This document shows, piece by piece, positions 1 to 7,683 of a DNA stretch of 64,000 nucleotides. Made by a program: the position numbers and the translations under genes. The DNA lies in NCBI RefSeq assembly GCF_900105045.1, contig NZ_LT629739.1, forward strand, positions 1,736,001 to 1,800,000, read 5' to 3'. Positions within the stretch are counted from its first letter, which is position 1, and each line of letters opens with the position of its first letter. This DNA comes from Brevibacterium picturae. GTDB taxonomy: Bacteria; Actinomycetota; Actinomycetes; Actinomycetales; Brevibacteriaceae. Under the pieces are notes generated by a model, which made no database searches, had not been told where the DNA came from, and saw only the letters and a list, made by a program, of their open reading frames with translations.

Positions 1-92
1 TCGGCGGCGTCTCTTCCTTCCTATTCGGGGCGAATGAACCGGGAGTGCCGGCCGAGAAGCGCAACGTCACGTTCAGGTGAACAATCGCCAAA

Positions 93-108
93 CTTGTACA
101 TACATGTG
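93..108. promoter_or_regulatory. Candidate GntR/HutC-type operator upstream of the phosphonate FAD oxidase
   Basis: The box contains TGTA-CA-TACA, an inverted repeat with a two-base centre. It matches the box at 1340-1353 at 12 of 14 positions (TTGTACATACATGT against TTGTATAGACATGT). GntR proteins of the HutC/PhnF type bind sites of this style (TGTATAGACA-like). The box lies about 40 bp upstream of the first gene. No regulator gene is visible; one may lie to the left of the window. Assignment to a regulator is inference. Confidence 0.5.
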
Positions 109-143
109 TTCATCGTACGACAACAAGCGACCAAGATGGGGGA

Positions 144-1328
144 ATGTCGAAAACTGATCTCATCATCGTAGGTTCCGGAATCCTGGGCCTGGCCACCGCA
201 TTCCGCGCACACCGTCAGGGCCGCAGCGTCCGTGTCATCGACCGTTCCGCCCGCCCCGTGGGCTCATCGATCCAGAACTTCGGGCACGCCTGCTTCACCG
301 GGCAGGCCGACGACTCTCAGGATCTGGCGATGGCGTCTCGAGACGGCTGGCTGGAAGCCGCCGCCGCGACCGGGATCTGGGCGGCAGAGACCGGGTCCTT
401 CATCCCCGCCATGACCGAACCGGAACTGCGCGTCCTCCAGGAGTTCGCCGATCACCGGGGTCCGGATCAGGCGACGATGCTCTGCGCCGAGGAGGTGGCG
501 GCGGCCATCGGGAACCCGAGCCTGGGCGCCATCGGTGGGGCTCATCTGCCACTGGACATGCGCGTCGACCCACGCGAGGCCGCTCCAGCCCTCGCCAGTT
601 GGCTGGCCGGAGAGGGTGTCGAGTTCACATGGAACACCACCGTCACCGAGGTGGCCGACGGCACCGTGTCCACCAACCGCGGCGATGTCCACGGTGAGCA
701 GGTCGTCGTCTGCCCCGGCTACCAGCTCACCTCCCTGTTCCCGGAGATCGCCGAGGCGCACGGGGTGCGAATCTGCACCCTGGTGATGTCCTTGATCGAG
801 CGACCGCAGCGAATCCCGAGCGGGTTCGCCATGCTCACGGGCACCTCGCTGGCCCGCTACGACGGGTTCGCCGCCATGCCGGGAGCATCGGCACTGCGTG
901 AGGATCTGACGGAGCGGGAGCCGGGGCTCGTCGACGTCATCGCCAACCTCATGGTCACCGATATCCCCGGCGGACTGCTTATCGGCGACTCTCACGCCTA
1001 TGACCTCAGCCCCGAACCATTCATCGACGCACGCGTCGGGGATCTGCTGCTTAATCGCGCGACCAGCATTCTCGGCATCGATGAACCCGTGGTTCGCCAA
1101 CGGTGGCTGGGCCAGTATGCCGACAGCACCGAGACGAACCTGATCCTCGAGCGCCCTGACGCGCGAACGACGGTCGCCGTGGTCACCTCGGGGATCGGGA
1201 TGACTCTGTCGTTTGGGATCGCGGACCGCATCCTCGGCGAGGAAGCGGGCGCCTCGCAAACGAGACCGGCACCACATTCACAGTCCCTCGCCCCAACCGC
1301 CGATGAAGTTGTCATGTCCGATCAGTGA
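144..1328 (+). CDS. FAD-dependent amine oxidoreductase of a phosphonate catabolism cluster
   Basis: A 394-residue DAO-fold flavoprotein. The N-terminus carries the FAD-binding GSGILG motif (residues 10-15) followed by the helix and acidic strand of a Rossmann fold. The C-terminus has the usual SGIGMTLSFG flavin-contact segment. It resembles the FAD oxidoreductases that recur beside phosphonate transporters (TIGR03364 type). Members of that group oxidise 2-aminoethylphosphonate or its N-methyl forms to phosphonoacetaldehyde. The gene order oxidase, PhnD, PhnC, PhnE, phosphonatase-like HAD and alcohol dehydrogenase fits that role, and no PhnW transaminase is present. A run of G abuts the ATG, so the ribosome site is atypical. 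The start could also be leaderless. The exact amine substrate is not readable from sequence. Confidence 0.8.
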   Translation: MSKTDLIIVGSGILGLATAFRAHRQGRSVRVIDRSARPVGSSIQNFGHACFTGQADDSQDLAMASRDGWLEAAAATGIWAAETGSFIPAMTEPELRVLQEFADHRGPDQATMLCAEEVAAAIGNPSLGAIGGAHLPLDMRVDPREAAPALASWLAGEGVEFTWNTTVTEVADGTVSTNRGDVHGEQVVVCPGYQLTSLFPEIAEAHGVRICTLVMSLIERPQRIPSGFAMLTGTSLARYDGFAAMPGASALREDLTEREPGLVDVIANLMVTDIPGGLLIGDSHAYDLSPEPFIDARVGDLLLNRATSILGIDEPVVRQRWLGQYADSTETNLILERPDARTTVAVVTSGIGMTLSFGIADRILGEEAGASQTRPAPHSQSLAPTADEVVMSDQ

Positions 1329-1338
1329 ACAGGATCGA

Positions 1339-1355
1339 ATTGTATAGACATGTTG
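1339..1355. promoter_or_regulatory. Second HutC/PhnF-like box, upstream of phnD
   Basis: TTGTATAGACATG lies 11 bp after the oxidase stop codon and about 65 bp before the phnD start. It holds the TGTATAGACA core typical of HutC-family operators (mycobacterial PhnF recognises a TGGTATAGACCA-like site). Together with the box at 93-108 it suggests that the oxidase and the transporter genes are controlled by one GntR repressor from two promoters. Confidence 0.5.
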
Positions 1356-1417
1356 TTTCGAGATGTCGAAGAATGAAACCAAGCGATCACCCCGACCACT
1401 CGAAAGGCAGGCCGCCC

Positions 1418-2359
1418 ATGGCCCTGTTCCCACGCTTCCGCTCCCGCACCGTCCGCTCACTCACGGCCGCAGCGCTCGCACTCCCGCTGCTCGCCGCTTG
1501 CGGTTCCTCCGGCGACGACGGCGACACCATCACCTTTGCCGCAGTCCCCGCCGAGTCATCGTCCACGTTGGAATCGACCTTCGAAAACGTCACCGCACTG
1601 CTCGAGGAGGAGACCGGCAAGACGGTCGAGTTCCAGAATGCCTCCGATTATGCAGCGGTGATCGAAGGAATGCGGGCCGGCCAGATCGATGCCGCCTCGT
1701 TCGGTCCGTTCGCCTATGTCATCGCCAAGGACTCCGGCATCGACATGGAGCCCGCGGCTGCTCCGACGAGCGATCCGAAGAAGGATCCGGCCTACACCTC
1801 GCTTGCCTACGTCAAGAAGGGCTCGGACATCAAGGGCCTGAGCGATCTCAAGGGCAAGAAGGTCTGCTTCGTCGACAAGGCCTCCACCTCGGGCTACCTC
1901 GTGCCGATGAAGGGGATCATGGATGAAGGTCTCGACATGGAGAAGGACATGGAACAGGTCCTGACCGGCGGTCATGACGCCTCGCTGCTGTCCCTGGACT
2001 CCGGCGAATGCGATGCGGCCTTCGCCCACGACACCATGCTCAAGACGCTCGAGGAATCCGACCAGGTCAAGCCCGGCAGCCTGGAGCCCGCATGGGAGTC
2101 CGAGCCCATCACCGAGGACCCGATCGCTGTCAACAACGAGTCTATGGACCCTGAGCTGGCCAAGCAGATCACGACCATCCTGCGTGAGAAGGCCAACGTT
2201 CCGGCCATGGTCGACGCCGGCATCTGCTCCTCCGAGGACGACTGCGTCCTACCTGAGGAGATCGAATACGGCTACAAGCCCGTCGAGGACTCAGACTTCG
2301 ATTCCATCCGCGACATCTGCGATGCCACCCAGGCAGATGCCTGCAAGAACGTCGGCTAG
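1418..2359 (+). CDS. phnD: Phosphonate ABC transporter substrate-binding lipoprotein PhnD
   Basis: A 313-residue exported lipoprotein. The start at 1418 gives a basic N-terminus, a hydrophobic stretch and the lipobox LLAAC, and is preceded by AAAGG at 1403-1407. Longer in-frame starts would spoil the signal peptide. The mature part carries PhnD-family features: FAAVPAESSSTLE near the start, the region around SFGPFAYVIA, and LKGKKVCFVDKASTSGY. It binds phosphonate, phosphite or phosphate outside the membrane and delivers it to PhnE. It is followed by phnC after 11 bp and belongs to the same operon. The ligand is likely an aminoethylphosphonate, given the neighbouring oxidase and hydrolase. Confidence 0.9.
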   Translation: MALFPRFRSRTVRSLTAAALALPLLAACGSSGDDGDTITFAAVPAESSSTLESTFENVTALLEEETGKTVEFQNASDYAAVIEGMRAGQIDAASFGPFAYVIAKDSGIDMEPAAAPTSDPKKDPAYTSLAYVKKGSDIKGLSDLKGKKVCFVDKASTSGYLVPMKGIMDEGLDMEKDMEQVLTGGHDASLLSLDSGECDAAFAHDTMLKTLEESDQVKPGSLEPAWESEPITEDPIAVNNESMDPELAKQITTILREKANVPAMVDAGICSSEDDCVLPEEIEYGYKPVEDSDFDSIRDICDATQADACKNVG

Positions 2360-2370
2360 GAGACGCACTC

Positions 2371-3252
2371 ATGACCACTGAACTCCAGCGAGAGATCGAC
2401 GATATCTACTCAGTCCAACTCGACCATGTGACAAAGGACTTCGGCGGCGGAGTCCTCGGACTCGACGACGTCAACGTCGGCTTCCGCACCGGCCGGGTCA
2501 CCGTTCTGCTCGGCCTGTCCGGATCGGGCAAGTCGACGCTGCTGCGCCACATCAACGGCCTGCACTCCCCCACCTCGGGCACGGTGCGTGTCCTGGGCCA
2601 GGACGTGAACTCGGTGGGGAAACGAGGGCTGCGGGAGCTGCGCCGGAACATCGGCGTGATCTTCCAGTCCTTCAACCTCGTCGGCCCCATGTCTGTGTTG
2701 GAGAATGTCTGCGCCGGGCAGCTCGGTTCACTCAAGGGACCGCGCATCTCGCTGATGATGTACCCGAAGTCGGTGCGCCGCGAAGCCATCGAGAAGCTCG
2801 ACCGGGTCGGCTTGGCCGATCGTGCTTATCAGCGTGCGGATACACTCTCCGGCGGTCAGCAGCAGCGCGTGGCCATCGCCCGGGCGCTCATGCAGCACCC
2901 GACGGTTTTGCTGGCCGATGAACCGGTGGCCTCGCTCGATCCCGTCTCCGCGCTCGACGTGATCAACCTGCTGCGCCAGATCGCCGAGGAGGACGACCTC
3001 ACCGTCATCGCCTCGCTCCACCAGGTTCAGCTCGCCATCGAGTTCGCCGATCGGATCATCGGCCTGCGCAACGGCCAGGCGGTCCTCGACCGCACCACGC
3101 AGGGCCTCAGTGCTGAAGAGGCTTCGACGATCTATTCGAGTGTCTCCGGCATGGACATCTCCGACGCCGAGGCTGGGGCAGGTTCCGCATCCACGTCCAC
3201 TTCCGATTCCGATTCCGTCCGCACCCCGATGTCGAGCGGTGTCACCCGCTGA
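2371..3252 (+). CDS. phnC: Phosphonate ABC transporter ATP-binding protein PhnC
   Basis: A 293-residue ATPase with Walker A GLSGSGKST (48-56), Q-loop near residue 99, signature LSGGQQQRVAIARAL (from 159) and Walker B VLLADEP (179-185). It energises import through PhnE. The last 30 or so residues are a Ser/Thr/Asp-rich tail not needed for the fold (GSASTSTSDSDS and so on). The stop codon shares one base with the phnE start (TGATG), so the two are probably translationally coupled. Confidence 0.93.
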   Translation: MTTELQREIDDIYSVQLDHVTKDFGGGVLGLDDVNVGFRTGRVTVLLGLSGSGKSTLLRHINGLHSPTSGTVRVLGQDVNSVGKRGLRELRRNIGVIFQSFNLVGPMSVLENVCAGQLGSLKGPRISLMMYPKSVRREAIEKLDRVGLADRAYQRADTLSGGQQQRVAIARALMQHPTVLLADEPVASLDPVSALDVINLLRQIAEEDDLTVIASLHQVQLAIEFADRIIGLRNGQAVLDRTTQGLSAEEASTIYSSVSGMDISDAEAGAGSASTSTSDSDSVRTPMSSGVTR

Positions 3253-4931
3253 TGTCCATGCTCACCGAGGCCCCACCTGAGGTTCGCGAGGTCCCAGTAC
3301 GTCCGCGTCCGGCCGGGTCCAGCCTCGCCGCCGCGCTCGTCATGATCTCCTTGGTCGTCGGGGGCGTGTGGTCCGTCGGTGCGCTTGGCATCGATATTGC
3401 GACGATCGTCGATTCCTTCGACAATGCGGTGAACTTCTTCGCCCGCATGTTCCCCCTCGACTTCCCACCTGTGGCAGAGACCCTCTCCCTGGTGTTCGAG
3501 ACCTTGGCCATCGTCTTCCTTGCCACGCTCCTCTCGGTCGCACTCTCCGTTCCCGTGGCTCTAGCTGCGGCCAGACCGACTCGGTGGGGTGTCACCTCGC
3601 AGTGGGTTGCTCGCGCACTGACGGTGCTGGCTCGGGCAGTCCCCGATTTGGTGCTCGCGATCATCTTCCTGCGCATGTTCGGGCTCGGAGCCACGGCCGG
3701 CATCATCGCCATGGGCATCCATTCGGTCGGCATGATCGCCAAACTCTACGCCGACGCGATCGAAGAACTCGACGACGGCCCACGCGAGTCCGTGGAGTCC
3801 CTCGGCGGCAGTCGCGCACAGCAGATCATGGCGGCCATCCCCCAGACCCTGATGCCCCAGCTCATCGCAACGGCGCTGCACAGGTTCGACATCAATCTGC
3901 GCACCTCGGTGCTGTTGGGTTATGTCGGCGTGGGCGGCATCGGATTGGCGATCGCCGATTCTCTGCGGACGCTGGACTATCAGCGGGGCATGGCTCTGGC
4001 GGTGCTCGTCCTGCTGCTGTGCATCGGCCTCGAGCTCGTCTCCGGCGCTATTCGCGCTGCGCTGATGAGATCGGCTGGGCAGAGGATCACCGGAGGCACC
4101 TGGGTCGATCGGCTGCTCAACCACGGCCGCGAGTCCGGTGTCAACGATCTCCACCTGACACCACCGTGGAGTTCGGCCCGGATCAGACGCTTCCTCTCAA
4201 TCGCACTGATCGTGGTCTTCACTGTCGCTGCCCTGTGGCGCGTGGATGTGTCCTGGTCGGCACTCGCGCAGGGGATCCTCGACCTGCCGCAGACCCTGGC
4301 ACTGTTCTTCCCGCCATCGGCCGGCGGGTCCATGTCCAACCTCTTCGAACAGCTGCTGGTGACGATCCAGATCTCGCTCGCGGCCACGCTCATCGGTGCT
4401 GTTCTCGCACTGCCGATCGGCATCCTCGCTGCCCGCAATGCCGTGGCGAATGCCTATGTGCACCAGACGTTCAGGGTGATCATCGTGATCGTGCGCGGCA
4501 TTCCCGAGCTCATTCTCGCGATCATCTTCGTCGTCATCTCCGGTCTGGGCGAGGTCGCCGGCACGCTGGCTCTGTCCATCGGGGCGATCGGCCTGCTCTC
4601 GAAGCTCATCGCCGATTCGCTTGAGGAGACGGACACTCAGGTGCAGGAGGCGATGCGGGCCACTGGTGCCAGCGAGGCACAGGTGTTCTTCTCGGCCACA
4701 CTGCGCCAGGCGGCACCGGCCTTCGTCGCCCACACGATGTACCTACTCGACAACAACATCCGCTCGGCCACGCTCCTCGGAGTCGTCGGCGCCGGAGGCA
4801 TCGGGTTCCTGCTGCTCAATGCCTCGCGCGTCAACCAGTTCGATGTGGTCACCATGGTCCTCATCCTCATGGTTGCCGTCGTCCTGGCCGTCGAAGCGCT
4901 GTCGATGTGGCTGCGCAAGGCCGTGCGCTGA
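3252..4931 (+). CDS. phnE: Fused phosphonate ABC transporter permease PhnE1-PhnE2
   Basis: A 559-residue membrane protein made of two PhnE-like permease domains in one chain, roughly residues 30-275 and 305-555. Each has the transmembrane block and the cytoplasmic coupling loop of the family. These read ESLGGSRAQQIMAAIPQTLMP in the first half and AMRATGASEAQVFFSATLRQA in the second, each followed by a glycine-rich GVGGIG or GAGGIG segment. PhnE is normally about 270 residues and either homodimerises or is encoded by two genes, so this is a natural fusion of the pair. The two halves are clearly diverged from each other. Confidence 0.9.
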   Translation: MSMLTEAPPEVREVPVRPRPAGSSLAAALVMISLVVGGVWSVGALGIDIATIVDSFDNAVNFFARMFPLDFPPVAETLSLVFETLAIVFLATLLSVALSVPVALAAARPTRWGVTSQWVARALTVLARAVPDLVLAIIFLRMFGLGATAGIIAMGIHSVGMIAKLYADAIEELDDGPRESVESLGGSRAQQIMAAIPQTLMPQLIATALHRFDINLRTSVLLGYVGVGGIGLAIADSLRTLDYQRGMALAVLVLLLCIGLELVSGAIRAALMRSAGQRITGGTWVDRLLNHGRESGVNDLHLTPPWSSARIRRFLSIALIVVFTVAALWRVDVSWSALAQGILDLPQTLALFFPPSAGGSMSNLFEQLLVTIQISLAATLIGAVLALPIGILAARNAVANAYVHQTFRVIIVIVRGIPELILAIIFVVISGLGEVAGTLALSIGAIGLLSKLIADSLEETDTQVQEAMRATGASEAQVFFSATLRQAAPAFVAHTMYLLDNNIRSATLLGVVGAGGIGFLLLNASRVNQFDVVTMVLILMVAVVLAVEALSMWLRKAVR

Positions 4932-4978
4932 CGCCCAGCCATTCGCTGGTGCCCAGCCGTCAGCTGGCGCTTCTGCGT

Positions 4979-5004
4979 TTTCACATACCCCGTTTCACAT
5001 ACCC
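4979..5004. repeat. Short tandem repeat, 14-bp period, between phnE and the HAD gene
   Basis: The 12-mer TTTCACATACCC occurs at 4979-4990 and again at 4993-5004. It lies in the 112-bp gap between phnE and the HAD hydrolase, where two copies of GCCCAGCC also occur just upstream. It may be a slippage product or a small regulatory element. Confidence 0.5.
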
Positions 5005-5043
5005 GACCCAACACACTCTGTCCCAGTTAAGAGGAGAAACAGC

Positions 5044-5751
5044 ATGATTGAACTCGCCATCTTCGACATGGCCGGCACCACCATCGACGACCGTGACGAG
5101 GTCTACCGCGTTCTGCGGGAGGCCACGGAACGCGAAGGTGCGAACTACACGGACGAGGTGTTTCAGAAGTGGATGGGCACGGAGAAGAAGTGGGCGATCG
5201 AAAATCTGCTCCGCCTCGGCGGTGTCGAGGTCGATGACGAACTCCATGAGAAGACCTGGGAATGGTTTCGGCAGGAACTGCGCCGCACCTACACCGACAA
5301 TCCGCCGAAGCCGCTGCCCGGGATCGAGGAGGCGCTGGCGACTCTGCGCGAGCAGGGCATCAAGGTCGCTCTGACGACCGGATTCGCTCGGGAGATCGCC
5401 GACCTCATCTTCACCTCCATGGGATGGCAGCAGGGCGAGACCTTCGACGCCTCCTCCTGCGGCGACGAGGTCGAGGCCGGACGGCCAGCACCCGACATGA
5501 TCGAGACGGTCATGAAGGAACTCGGTGTCGAAGACACGGCCGCGGTCGTCAGCGTCGGCGACACCTCGGCGGATGTGCAGTCGGCGCTGCGTGCCGGAGT
5601 CACCGCGGTGGGTGTGCTCACCGGCCACCTGAGCCGGAAGGACTTCGCGGCCGAAGGTGCCCACCTGGTGCTCGATTCCGTTACGGGGCTTCCCGATGCA
5701 TTGGTCGACCTGCCAGCTTCGGATGCAACCTCGGCCCCGGTGAACCAGTGA
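5044..5751 (+). CDS. Phosphonatase-like HAD hydrolase (PhnX-related)
   Basis: A 235-residue HAD-superfamily enzyme. The start at 5044 follows the strong ribosome site AGGAGA. Motif I is DMAGT (Asp8 nucleophile, Ala at +2), the phosphonatase form rather than the DxD phosphatase form. The cap holds M44-G-T-E-K48, aligning with the Met-Gly-x-x-Lys that forms the Schiff base in phosphonoacetaldehyde hydrolase. The segment EAGRPAPDM matches the AGRP motif of the same enzymes. The likely reaction is phosphonoacetaldehyde to acetaldehyde plus phosphate in the cytoplasm. It resembles the phosphonatase-like TIGR03351 group more than classical PhnX, so a different substituted phosphonoaldehyde is possible. 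The stop overlaps the next start (GTGA). Confidence 0.85.
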   Translation: MIELAIFDMAGTTIDDRDEVYRVLREATEREGANYTDEVFQKWMGTEKKWAIENLLRLGGVEVDDELHEKTWEWFRQELRRTYTDNPPKPLPGIEEALATLREQGIKVALTTGFAREIADLIFTSMGWQQGETFDASSCGDEVEAGRPAPDMIETVMKELGVEDTAAVVSVGDTSADVQSALRAGVTAVGVLTGHLSRKDFAAEGAHLVLDSVTGLPDALVDLPASDATSAPVNQ

Positions 5752-6848
5752 CGGCGGAGGTTCAAACGCAGGCTCAAGCACAGTCACCGGTTCAGGCTTC
5801 CCCGGCCGACACCTCGGCGGATGCTGAGGTCTTCGCGGACACGGTTGAAGCCGTCGTCTGGCTCGGCGGGGATCAGTTCGAGACCCAGTCCTTCGACCGC
5901 CCTGAACTGGCCGAGGGTGAGAGCCTCATTCGCCTGACCACCGCCACCGTCTGCGGCTCGGATCGGCACACCGTGCGTGGGCGTCGGCCAGGAGCATGCC
6001 CCTCTGTGCTCGGGCACGAGGGTGTCGGCGTGGTCGAGGATTCGCGGGCTGGGCTCCCGCTTGGCCAGCGTGTGGTCTTCTCGGTCACCTCGGTGTGCGG
6101 GACCTGCGAGAACTGCGGGCGCGGGCTCAGCGCAAAATGTCAGTCGGTGGCCAAGGTCGGGCACGAATCCACCGACAGCGGGTGGGCACTATCGGGCACC
6201 TACGCCTCCCACATCCACCTGCCGGCCGGCGTGGCAGTCGTCCCAGTGCCGGATTCTGTGCCAGACGCCGTGGCCACCACGGCAGGGTGTGCTGTCGCCA
6301 CCGTCATGGCGATGCTCGAGGCCGCCGGTGACCTGCGGGGCCGTCGAGTCTTCGTCAACGGACTCGGAATGCTGGGGCTCACCGCGGTGGCCGCCGCGCA
6401 GTCCCGCGGTGCCGCCGAGGTGCTCGCCTTCGATCCGACGCCGCAGCGCCAGGACCTTGCCCTGTTCGCCGGGGCGAGCACGATCCTGGAAGAGGAGGTG
6501 CCGACAGACGTCGATGTCGCCCTCGAGCTCTCCGGCACCACCGCTGGCGTGGAGACCTGCGTGGCCAGCCTGGGAACCGGCGGGACCGCAGTTCTCGCCG
6601 GAAGTGTGAGTCCCGGACCGAACATCGAGATCAATCCCGAACAACTTGTGCGAGGGTGGCGCACCATCACCGGTGTGCACAATTTCGAACCACACCACTT
6701 GCAGGAAGCCGTGGACTTCCTGGCCGCAGACGGCGGGAACATGCCGTGGGACCGCATCCTCGGCGGCCCGATCGGACTGTCGGACCTGGCGCGGGAATTC
6801 GCCGAGCCCAGCAGCGGACTGCGGACGGTGGTCGATATCGAGGGGTGA
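5748..6848 (+). CDS. Zinc-dependent alcohol dehydrogenase of the phosphonate cluster
   Basis: A 366-residue medium-chain dehydrogenase starting at a GTG that overlaps the hydrolase stop codon. Catalytic-zinc residues are visible at Cys69 (TVCGSD) and His90-Glu91 (GHEGVG). The structural zinc site is C117-x2-C120-x2-C123-x7-C131. The NAD-binding fold begins at VFVNGLGMLG. It resembles the TIGR03366 dehydrogenases that accompany phosphonate genes. It may handle the aldehyde released by the HAD enzyme or oxidise a hydroxy-phosphonate. The first 28 residues are a Gln/Ala/Ser-rich extension not seen in the core family, so the true start could be further downstream. Its stop directly abuts the stop of the converging aldolase gene. 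Confidence 0.82.
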   Translation: MTAEVQTQAQAQSPVQASPADTSADAEVFADTVEAVVWLGGDQFETQSFDRPELAEGESLIRLTTATVCGSDRHTVRGRRPGACPSVLGHEGVGVVEDSRAGLPLGQRVVFSVTSVCGTCENCGRGLSAKCQSVAKVGHESTDSGWALSGTYASHIHLPAGVAVVPVPDSVPDAVATTAGCAVATVMAMLEAAGDLRGRRVFVNGLGMLGLTAVAAAQSRGAAEVLAFDPTPQRQDLALFAGASTILEEEVPTDVDVALELSGTTAGVETCVASLGTGGTAVLAGSVSPGPNIEINPEQLVRGWRTITGVHNFEPHHLQEAVDFLAADGGNMPWDRILGGPIGLSDLAREFAEPSSGLRTVVDIEG

Positions 6849-7607
6849 CTAGCCTCGCGCCGTCGCCAGATCCTCCCGGAACGCGCGGCCGGCAGCACCG
6901 ATATCCCCCGCCGAGGTGATGAAGCGGAATCCCTGTTCCTTCCGAACCTTGGCTTCCGTACCGTCACCGCAGTGGATGCCTGGGACGATGCCGGCTTTGT
7001 CGGCTGCTGTGCGTATCCGCACGAGCGCCTCGGCGTGGGCGTCATTGGGCTGACCGGGCAGTGCGTCGACGGCGAAGGCGAGGTCGGCGGGACCGACGTA
7101 CACGCCGTCGATGCCTGGGACTTCGCAGATCTTCTCGACATTGGCCAGACCCTCCTTGTTCTCGATCATCACGAACAAGAGCGGACGCTCGTCTCGGGTG
7201 TCCTGGACCGCCTTGTGCATGAGTTCGGCGGTCGGACCCCAGGAGCGGTCACCGCCGCGGCTCGGGTAGTCGAGCGCGGAAACGGCAGCTTCGGCCTCGG
7301 CGACGTTGGACACGAGCGGAACGATGACGGCTTCGACGCCAGCGTCGGCGAGCATGCCGATCTCGGTGAAGCGGTTCGCCGAGACCCTTGCCGTGACCAG
7401 GGCGGATCCACTGGCCCGGATGGCATCGGTCAGGCGCAGAACGTCGGTCGGGCGCGTGAAACCGTGCTGCATGTCGAGGCACACATAGTCATAGCCTGCG
7501 GCCGATCCGACCTTCGCCAGCTCCTGGCTCGTCGACATCATCCACAGCCCGTTGTAGATCTCTCCGGCGGCGAGGCGAGCGCGATGCGATTCCAATGCTT
7601 GAGTCAT
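6849..7607 (-). CDS. HpcH/HpaI-family aldolase
   Basis: A 252-residue class II pyruvate aldolase-like TIM barrel. Family marks include CLDMQHGF early in the chain, the metal-binding region VMIENKEGL and the GPADLA segment. Relatives cleave 2-keto-3-deoxy acids or 4-hydroxy-2-oxo acids to pyruvate plus an aldehyde, usually with a divalent metal. No Shine-Dalgarno sequence is evident before the ATG at 7607. It converges with the phosphonate operon with no spacer. It is followed upstream, on the same strand, by an oxidoreductase series that could supply its keto-acid substrate. The substrate is not known. Confidence 0.85.
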   Translation of the reverse strand: MTQALESHRARLAAGEIYNGLWMMSTSQELAKVGSAAGYDYVCLDMQHGFTRPTDVLRLTDAIRASGSALVTARVSANRFTEIGMLADAGVEAVIVPLVSNVAEAEAAVSALDYPSRGGDRSWGPTAELMHKAVQDTRDERPLLFVMIENKEGLANVEKICEVPGIDGVYVGPADLAFAVDALPGQPNDAHAEALVRIRTAADKAGIVPGIHCGDGTEAKVRKEQGFRFITSAGDIGAAGRAFREDLATARG

Positions 7608-7683
7608 ATGTGCATCGAATCACACGCGGCTCACCGACGCCAGGGATGCCCGGCATCCGGATGAACCCCGGGCTGCATCAGAT

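Noticed and set aside
264..1277. Long open frames antisense to real genes (for example opposite the FAD oxidase, the FAD/Fe-S dehydrogenase and FdhA)
   Set aside because: They are shadows created by high GC content. They lack ribosome sites, have low-complexity or Arg/Ala-rich composition, and lie entirely opposite clear family genes.
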